NCBI GenBank assembly: GCA_963579025.1 | Contig: CAUZFZ010000234.1 | Span: forward strand, 1 to 12,081 | Origin: CAUZFZ01 sp963579025 | GTDB taxonomy: Bacteria; Planctomycetota; Planctomycetia; Planctomycetales; Planctomycetaceae | Direction: 5' to 3' | Length of the DNA stretch: 12,081 nucleotides | Shown: one piece after another, positions 7,131-12,081 of the stretch | How positions within the stretch are numbered: position 1 is the stretch's first letter | Layout of the letters: each line of letters opens with the position of its first letter | Notes under the pieces: generated by a model | What the model saw: the letters and a program-made list of their open reading frames with translations, nothing else | The model's database searches: none | What the model was told of the DNA's origin: nothing | Position numbers and translations under genes: made by a program

Positions 7131-8831
7131 TTAATTCAGGTGGTTGATGTTGGTGACGATGCGTTTGACGTACACGCCAGCGCCCGGCCGGATGACAAAT
7201 TCACTGAGCCCGATTTCCGACTTGGGATTACCCCAGTCATAGGTGTAGCCCAGACGGGTCCAGGGAACACCGCCCGGAATCCTGTATTTTGATCGCCGCT
7301 GTTCTGCAAACCATGTCCGGTGTCCAGAGCTGACCTTGAGTCGCGAAGCATCGGGAAATTCAAGTTCAGACTCGTGATCAGTGATTTCCGGGTCAGGTGA
7401 CGGACGGAACAGATCCTCCGGGTCGACCCACATTTCCACAAAGTGGGTATAGGCCCAGGTCGGCGGCAGTCCGAGCAACTGTCGCACACGCCGCTCACGG
7501 GCCGGCAGGGGACCGCCAAGTGACTTGCAGAATTCCTCCAGGTCCGGAACGACCGTGACCCACGTGTCCTTTTTGATATGGGACGGAGTCCCGGTGCCGC
7601 GCGACGCCACAAAATCATCAACGGGTGAAAAGTCTTTGTTGACCCAGGACACGACCAGAACACGGTCGTCTTTCCACTGCAGCCGGGGATCAAATGGAGT
7701 CACGGCAGTCAGCGACGTCGAGATTTCATGCGGCAACGGCGTAGCCGCATCTTCGATCGCCAGCCAGAACCGTTCCCGGTCACTGATCGGGGACTTGACG
7801 GCAGGCTGCGAGCTGTCCGAATGGCTCGCAGTGCCGGATGCTGGTGTGCTGGTTGCCGACGTGTCAGGTGCTGGAGCGTCGGGTGCTGCCGTGTCGGATG
7901 CCAGTGTGTCACGTTCTGCTACTCCGGACGCTGGTGCATCAGTTCGGGCAACGGACGGTCGCAGCCCGTATCCAAAAACACGGCGTGCATGGGCTTTGAC
8001 CTCCGATTCGAACGCCTCTGCAGAGGCAAAAAACAGTAACCCGTACGCTGCGAGGAACGACGCCAGATGGAGCACACCGAGTTCGGGACGCGGGTCGTCG
8101 CGTCGTTCTGATGGAGTCGTCGCGTCCTGTGGTCGTGGTGAGTTCTGGTCCGAGTGGCGGCGCCACAGGAAGATGCCAATGCACAGTGGAATGCACAGTG
8201 GAATGCACAGCAGCGCTGCCATGCTCGTGGACCGTGAGAATCGATAACGATCCTGGATGGTCAGCAGTTCACGATGGACAGGGTCCTGTTCCATCACGAT
8301 GTTTACCGCGTAGTAATAGACCGGCAGCGCAAATGCCTGGTGTTCTTTGGTCAGGCCACGCGCCGCTGACTCAAGGCAGCGATTCAGCCATTTGGCGTAA
8401 TCCGGGCCGGTCGTTAAGTCTAACCCGCCCTGTAGATGGGTTGCTTCCTGCACCAACGCCGGCTGGGCCAGATACCGGGACGCAAAAGACCGGGAATTCT
8501 GCTTCGAGTCGACATAAGAGGGCGGCTCGAAGAAAACCGCCGTCCGGATGACCGGTTCCATCGCACAATTGGGACCGCCACCAACTGCATTGCTGCACGA
8601 ATTCACAGAGTTAAAGAACCTCCGCGAGACGTTTTCAGCAATGATTCCGGTTGTGAACGTCACCATCAGCAGGACGGCGTAGTCCATCCCGCCAGCGGGC
8701 TGCCGGAATCGCTTCCACAGGACATCAACCCACTTCCAGGCGCCAAGGAATCGGAACGGGATCGCGATCAGCAAGAGAATCATCAGACCGCTGAAGATGG
8801 TCAGACCGAATTTAAACAGCACCTGTTCCAT
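7131..8831 (-). CDS. Uncharacterised four-helix membrane protein with a distinctive C-terminal domain
   Basis: The product is 566 residues; GAGG lies 7 nt before the ATG. Four hydrophobic segments are likely transmembrane: about 7-29, 49-67, 204-222 and 251-270. A 135-residue loop between the second and third carries C79, C89 and C152. After the fourth comes a low-complexity Ala/Ser/Asp/Thr/Pro linker (about 295-345), then a compact region of about 215 residues. That region contains VLVVSWVNKDF (391-401), DTWVTVVPDLEEFCKSLGG (422-440), RQLLGLPPTWAYTHFVEMWV (450-469), DPEDLFRPSPDPEITD (470-485) and PWTRLGYTYDWG (523-534). By the positive-inside rule this domain would lie outside the cytoplasm, but that is uncertain. 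I do not recognise a named family; the last motifs look strongly conserved and I recall similar ones in uncharacterised bacterial proteins. It follows the 8903-9853 gene after 71 nt, probably in one operon. The third helix contains a tandem repeat. Confidence 0.82.
   Translation of the reverse strand: MEQVLFKFGLTIFSGLMILLLIAIPFRFLGAWKWVDVLWKRFRQPAGGMDYAVLLMVTFTTGIIAENVSRRFFNSVNSCSNAVGGGPNCAMEPVIRTAVFFEPPSYVDSKQNSRSFASRYLAQPALVQEATHLQGGLDLTTGPDYAKWLNRCLESAARGLTKEHQAFALPVYYYAVNIVMEQDPVHRELLTIQDRYRFSRSTSMAALLCIPLCIPLCIGIFLWRRHSDQNSPRPQDATTPSERRDDPRPELGVLHLASFLAAYGLLFFASAEAFESEVKAHARRVFGYGLRPSVARTDAPASGVAERDTLASDTAAPDAPAPDTSATSTPASGTASHSDSSQPAVKSPISDRERFWLAIEDAATPLPHEISTSLTAVTPFDPRLQWKDDRVLVVSWVNKDFSPVDDFVASRGTGTPSHIKKDTWVTVVPDLEEFCKSLGGPLPARERRVRQLLGLPPTWAYTHFVEMWVDPEDLFRPSPDPEITDHESELEFPDASRLKVSSGHRTWFAEQRRSKYRIPGGVPWTRLGYTYDWGNPKSEIGLSEFVIRPGAGVYVKRIVTNINHLN
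8178..8210. repeat. 12-bp tandem repeat inside a membrane helix
   Basis: The unit AATGCACAGTGG occurs twice exactly (8178-8189, 8190-8201), followed by nine bases of a third copy (8202-8210). On the coding (minus) strand it produces the repeated tetrapeptide in LCIPLCIPLCIG of the third transmembrane segment. Copy-number change alters helix length by four residues without shifting the frame. Confidence 0.9.
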
Positions 8832-8838
8832 GAGTGAT

Positions 8839-8842
8839 CCTC
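8839..8842 (-). promoter_or_regulatory. Ribosome binding site for the 7131-8831 gene
   Basis: GAGG lies 7 nt before the ATG at 8831-8829. It sits in the 71-nt gap after the upstream gene of the pair. This is a good match in composition and spacing and fixes the start. Confidence 0.6.
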
Positions 8843-8902
8843 AAGTCCGGACAAAGTGGCCTGCTGCCGCGCAGGCTGGGCTGGAGTGGACAGCGACTCA
8901 GA

Positions 8903-9853
8903 TTACGCTGCCGGTTTGACTGTTGGCTGCCCTCGAGCGGCCTTTCTCATGCTGGCCAGTTGAGCCAGAAGATCGAACCAGAACGGTGCACCCAGCGTGA
9001 TCGCGAACCAGGTGAGGGCGAAGCCCGCCGCCTTCTTCAACAGCCACGGGAGGCCCGTGCAACTGAGACGACATTTTGATTCTGCCGCCGGATCGGCGCC
9101 CGTCCCTGGAGTCTCTTTCGACTCCAGATGCCAGCCCAGCGGGAATCGGTTCAGCTCCTGGCTCAGTTTCGCAAATTCCGATTCAGCATCCGATTGCACT
9201 GTCGTCTTCGCAGCGCCGTCTTCTTCATTCTTCTTCGCCTGCTGCTCTTCGCTGTACCTGACACCCGCGGCGACGAGGGACTCTCGCAGCGGCTGGTTCT
9301 TCCACAGGCGTTCCAGAAAACTGAACGTGTCGATATTGAGCGCCAGAACGATGACCAGGGCGGTTGCCCCGGTTGCCTTCGAGGTCTGCGACCGGTACTG
9401 ATCAGTTCCCTGCGCCATTACCGAGTCGAACCATGTGGTCAGTGCTGTCAGGGCCGGTTCCATGGCCTTGTCGTCGCCAGCCGAAGCGATCGTCGTCAGG
9501 ACGGCCTGCTGCAGGCCCGGATCCTTGATCTTCTTCGCGGCTGTCTTCAGCGCCGCAGCAGTCGTCGGCGTCGTATTCGACAGAACGGCGAGCATTGCAA
9601 GCACGAATCCCCGTGACGGGACTTCCACCATCGAGCCCCATTGCTCCGGGTCGACGCAAACCAGCGGGTGCCTGAGAATCTCCTCCAGGCGGTTCGAGTC
9701 CGAGCGCAGAACACCTGTCAGTTGCGACTGCAGTGACTTGGATCGCCAGCCAGACCAGCGCGACACAAATTCACTGATGGATGTGCAGAACAGGCTGAGA
9801 GTGGCGTACAGAAAGACCAGCCCGATAGCGCACTCAACAAGTGGGGAATCCAT
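8903..9853 (-). CDS. Uncharacterised three-helix membrane protein
   Basis: The product is 316 residues from an ATG with only a weak GAGA upstream. Hydrophobic segments are at about 7-25 (ECAIGLVFLYATLSLFC), 161-181 (GATALVIVLALNIDTFSF) and 276-297 (AGFALTWFAITLGAPFWFDL). The first soluble stretch (26-160) has VPSRGFVLAMLAVL at about 78-91 and ALTALTTWFDSVM at 135-147. The second (182-275) contains LERLWKNQPLRESLVAAG and a charged, low-complexity Glu/Lys/Ala part (about 202-232), then FPLGWH. The combination of WFD, an Asn-x-Asp inside the second helix, a LW...LR segment and a final LGAPFWFDLL resembles hypothetical membrane proteins I recall from diverse bacteria, for which I know no function or name. 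The sequence ends in a short basic tail. It is the first gene of the minus-strand pair and is divergent from the 10174-12054 gene. Confidence 0.82.
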   Translation of the reverse strand: MDSPLVECAIGLVFLYATLSLFCTSISEFVSRWSGWRSKSLQSQLTGVLRSDSNRLEEILRHPLVCVDPEQWGSMVEVPSRGFVLAMLAVLSNTTPTTAAALKTAAKKIKDPGLQQAVLTTIASAGDDKAMEPALTALTTWFDSVMAQGTDQYRSQTSKATGATALVIVLALNIDTFSFLERLWKNQPLRESLVAAGVRYSEEQQAKKNEEDGAAKTTVQSDAESEFAKLSQELNRFPLGWHLESKETPGTGADPAAESKCRLSCTGLPWLLKKAAGFALTWFAITLGAPFWFDLLAQLASMRKAARGQPTVKPAA

Positions 9854-9990
9854 AGCGGGATCTCGACGGCGTACTGTGGTGATGTTGCGCTGACTGCGCG
9901 GGGCACTTCATTGAGCCACAGCGCATATGAACATGCAAACATACTCAAACTATTTCAGCGACAGCATCCGGGCATTATTTGCGGTGAATC

Positions 9991-10019
9991 TGGACAAACA
10001 GTTCATGCCTAGCCATTAT
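9991..10019 (+). promoter_or_regulatory. Candidate sigma-70-type promoter for the 10174-12054 gene
   Basis: TGGACA at 9991-9996 (5 of 6 to TTGACA) is separated by exactly 17 nt from CATTAT at 10014-10019 (4 of 6 to TATAAT), in the most AT-rich part of the divergent region. It would give a leader of about 145 nt before the GTG start. Planctomycete promoter consensus is not well defined, and a chance match is quite possible. Confidence 0.3.
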
Positions 10020-10162
10020 TAGTATGGTTAATCTAAGAAGAATAAGGCAACCTGTTCAGTTCAGACGTTGGCCGCTGAAAGGCAATTCGGCCGGTCAATT
10101 GTCGCAAACCTGGGTGGCGCGTTCGCCAGGGACGAAATGAACGCCGCTCATCCCGCCTCAAA

Positions 10163-10166
10163 GAGA
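10163..10166 (+). promoter_or_regulatory. Weak ribosome binding site supporting a GTG start
   Basis: GAGA lies 7 nt before the GTG at 10174. An in-frame TGA at 10138-10140 excludes longer forms, and no ATG, GTG or TTG occurs between that stop and 10174. Confidence 0.4.
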
Positions 10167-10173
10167 AACCGCA

Positions 10174-12054
10174 GTGGCCAAGAGAACAACTCGCCGAAAG
10201 AGCCCCCGCACCCGCAAAGCGGCACCGAAATCGATTTCCTCGTTTACAAAGCTGCCGCTGCGCGCAGTCGCGGCATTCGCGACTCGTTGTGCCCGCCGAC
10301 TGCAGCCAGGTTTGATTGAACGTGAAACAGACTCAACTGACGACATTGAGCTGGTCGAGAAGGCGCTCGCGCTGGCTGAAGGATTCTGTCGGGGCGACAA
10401 GACTCGATCATCAGAATTAGATGATGCCGCAGTCCAAATTGAGCGGCTGATTGATGGCGGCGATTCCTATCGGATGATTGATGGCGTCGATTCCTATCGG
10501 AGAGGTGAAGCTCTCCTCGCAGCGTCGCTCGCGGCGCGGATTGTGGGGCGCGCCGCTGCGGGGACACCCGAGGCAGCCACTGAGCATGCAGATCGCCTGA
10601 TGACCGTTGGACTAGATTTACGGCACATTCCCGAAGCGAACACGAGAGACCTTCGGTCTCTTGAGGCGGCGGAACTTGGAAAGTTCGGCAACCTCGGCAA
10701 ACGAATCGACTCTTCAGAAAAGGGACCGATTGGCGACCTTTGGGGCGGAGAACGACCCAAATGGTATGCCGATTTAAAACTGCAGTTGGATGACGTATTA
10801 GGGAACCGGCGCTCGCGGGCAGTCATTGACGACCTGAAAGCAGAAGTTGACCGGTCAAAACGGGAGCTGCAGCGCTCTCGTGCGGAGTTTTCGGCGCGGT
10901 CCGAAGAACACAGCGGCGAGTTGGCTGAAGCCGACGGGGCCAGACGTCGGCTGCAAAAGGACCTGGAGGCAACAAGGGACAAACTGCGTGACGTGGAAAC
11001 GAAGGTTGCCTACGAAACACCATTCTCCTTCAAGACACTGAAAGAGCGTTTCTGGAATCTTGAATCTCTGATGCTGGGGGTCGCGATCTGTTTCCTGGTA
11101 AGCTCGGTTCTGGTCACTCTGCTCGCGATTTCTGAGATTCAGTCACGACAGGACTTTGTGCGAATCCTGCGTGTCGGAATCGACCGGATCGAAGAAGATC
11201 TCACCGATGGTCACAACTTTTCGGGTCCCCCACCTATCTGGTGGCTGGTGGGCTGGCTACAGCCCGATCCAGATGGACCACGGTCACAACTTGACGAGCT
11301 CGAGCGCATCCGGAATGAAGCGCAACTACTGATTTCGACTGGGGCGGAACACGACTGCAATCTGCTTGGCGCGCTCAGAGATCGGCTACTGACTGAGTGT
11401 GATGAGGACGTCACCAAATCGACTGGTTCGGGCTCCGTGACCTGCTGCCTGAACAGCTGGATCCAGCGCTTACGTCTTGTGGACGGGTGGGTTCCCTATC
11501 AAAGCAGCGACCTTCTGCTCTCCATTGTCGTGATTCTGGCGGGCACAATCGGTTCTGTGATTGCCAGCATGCGACAGGGCAATGTCTTTACCGGTCGAGA
11601 ACTGGTTCTGGGGTTATCGGCCGGGCTCATCACGTTTCTCGTCATCCGTAGCGGTCGCAGCGTCCTGCTGCTTCAAATCGATGGTGCCTCGTACATGCTA
11701 AACCCCTACACCAGCGCCTTTCTCGGCCTGGCGGCTGGTCTATTTACCGAACGCGCATTTCAGCTCATGTTGTCCGTCGTCATTACGCTCGTTGATAAGC
11801 TCGTAGCGGCGTTCGACCTGCAGACGGATCTACTCCGAAGTCCCTTCCGATTCGAGAAGGGAGCCGGAAAGAAGGACATCGATCGGACTAATAAAGAACT
11901 GGCAAGAATCCTGGGCCGAGTCCTCGCACAACGGGATCTGAGTGGTGAATTGCTGGCCTCACTCCTCAAGCCGGACTCAACGGGTGTGATCTCTCTGAGG
12001 CGACAACACGTGGGAGTTGTGAGTTGGAGTTCTTCGGCTTTTGCCGTGAGTTGA
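10174..12054 (+). CDS. Uncharacterised coiled-coil membrane protein
   Basis: The product is 626 residues from a GTG start; an in-frame TGA at 10138-10140 limits the 5' end. The N-terminus is very basic (MAKRTTRRKSPRTRKAAPKS) with no signal peptide. A mostly helical region with a 9-residue duplication (about 92-109) follows, then a coiled coil (about 213-278; VIDDLKAEVDRSKRELQRSR). Hydrophobic segments are at about 298-320, 446-465, 476-492 and 511-540. The first is followed by a 125-residue loop with four cysteines (C395, C409, C424, C425). The last three segments (AGTIGSVIASM, LVLGLSAGLITFLVI, NPYTSAFLGLAAGLFTERAF) resemble a glycine-rich C-terminal membrane module I recall from many bacterial proteins of unknown role. 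By charge, the coiled coil should be cytoplasmic. Codon use appears less GC-biased than in the propeller gene. The last residues (VVSWSSSAFAVS) lie in a 27-bp-spaced repeat and look like an altered tail. No function can be assigned. Confidence 0.82.
   Translation: MAKRTTRRKSPRTRKAAPKSISSFTKLPLRAVAAFATRCARRLQPGLIERETDSTDDIELVEKALALAEGFCRGDKTRSSELDDAAVQIERLIDGGDSYRMIDGVDSYRRGEALLAASLAARIVGRAAAGTPEAATEHADRLMTVGLDLRHIPEANTRDLRSLEAAELGKFGNLGKRIDSSEKGPIGDLWGGERPKWYADLKLQLDDVLGNRRSRAVIDDLKAEVDRSKRELQRSRAEFSARSEEHSGELAEADGARRRLQKDLEATRDKLRDVETKVAYETPFSFKTLKERFWNLESLMLGVAICFLVSSVLVTLLAISEIQSRQDFVRILRVGIDRIEEDLTDGHNFSGPPPIWWLVGWLQPDPDGPRSQLDELERIRNEAQLLISTGAEHDCNLLGALRDRLLTECDEDVTKSTGSGSVTCCLNSWIQRLRLVDGWVPYQSSDLLLSIVVILAGTIGSVIASMRQGNVFTGRELVLGLSAGLITFLVIRSGRSVLLLQIDGASYMLNPYTSAFLGLAAGLFTERAFQLMLSVVITLVDKLVAAFDLQTDLLRSPFRFEKGAGKKDIDRTNKELARILGRVLAQRDLSGELLASLLKPDSTGVISLRRQHVGVVSWSSSAFAVS
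10450..10503 (+). repeat. 27-bp in-frame tandem duplication
   Basis: Two adjacent 27-bp units (10450-10476 and 10477-10503) agree at 23 of their first 24 bases, differing by one G/T. They encode IDGGDSYRM and IDGVDSYRR at residues 93-110. The near-identity at DNA level points to a recent slippage or duplication event. Confidence 0.9.
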
Positions 12055-12057
12055 AGT
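12019..12057 (+). repeat. Imperfect 12-bp direct repeat around a stop codon
   Basis: GTGAGTTGGAGT at 12019-12030 and GTGAGTTGAAGT at 12046-12057 match at 11 of 12 bases with a 27-bp period, in the same reading frame. The single G-to-A difference turns TGG (Trp) into the TGA at 12052-12054 that ends the gene. Between the copies CGGC-TTTT-GCCG could form a 4-bp hairpin. Confidence 0.6.
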
Positions 12058-12081
12058 GGTCTTGGAGAAAGCGGCGTCCTT

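Larger units (their letters stand above)
9854..10173. other. Divergent intergenic region
   Basis: This 320-bp stretch separates two divergent membrane-protein genes and must hold promoters for both directions. Its middle (about 9930-10050) is clearly more AT-rich than the flanks. One plausible plus-strand promoter is listed separately; no convincing minus-strand promoter was found. Short open frames here, including one starting at TTG 10068 that runs into the next gene, have no coding character. No tRNA-like fold or strong terminator was seen. Confidence 0.5.

Noticed and set aside
7126..7140. Hairpin CCTGA/TCAGG at the end of the 7131-8831 gene as a bidirectional terminator
   Set aside because: The stem is 5 bp, it overlaps the stop codon, and no U-tract follows in either direction.
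7525..8247. A 240-codon plus-strand open frame rich in Ser, Ala and Val
   Set aside because: It is antisense to the low-complexity linker region of the 7131-8831 gene; the biased composition keeps the opposite strand open.
10068..10319. Small gene starting at TTG 10068 (or ATG 10137) and overlapping the coiled-coil gene
   Set aside because: It overlaps the first 146 bp of the longer gene in another frame, has no ribosome binding site of note, and its peptide shows no domain or membrane pattern.

Overview
The window looks like chromosomal DNA of a planctomycete (phylum Planctomycetota). The inference rests on three genes typical of that group: a secreted DUF1549/DUF1553 protein with a CAQCH motif, a very large secreted PQQ-type beta-propeller protein with a methyltransferase-like domain inside it and a malectin-like C-terminus, and a PhyH-family dioxygenase. 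Base composition is moderately GC-rich, and GTG start codons are used at least twice. No RNA gene, CRISPR array, transposase, integrase or attachment site was recognised.

Left half (1-6686, all on the minus strand). Transcription would run from the propeller gene (2718-6686) into the PhyH dioxygenase (1959-2714, only 3 nt after the propeller stop codon), and then after a 123-bp gap into the DUF1549/DUF1553 gene (1835 to beyond the left edge). The first two are almost certainly co-transcribed. The propeller and DUF1549/1553 products carry signal peptides and should act outside the cytoplasm; the dioxygenase has no signal. The shared substrate cannot be read from sequence.

Middle (6687-7130). 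This stretch has no intact gene. Its right half holds a plus-strand C-terminal fragment (about 6844-7122) of what looks like an outer-membrane beta-barrel protein. The fragment has no start codon and is cut off by an in-frame stop, so it is probably a pseudogene remnant. The left part should hold the promoter of the propeller operon, but no clear box was found.

Right half (7131-12054). Three uncharacterised membrane-protein genes lie here: a minus-strand pair (8903-9853 followed by 7131-8831) and a divergent plus-strand gene (10174-12054) across a 320-bp, locally AT-rich intergenic region. The first gene of the pair encodes a three-helix membrane protein. The second encodes a four-helix membrane protein with an Ala/Ser/Asp/Pro linker and a distinctive C-terminal domain. 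The divergent gene encodes a basic N-terminus, a long coiled coil and four C-terminal membrane segments. None has an assignable function. Their shared membrane character and divergent layout make them the best candidate here for an undescribed system. Three in-frame tandem duplications (12-bp and 27-bp units) occur in these genes, which suggests relaxed or recently changing sequence.
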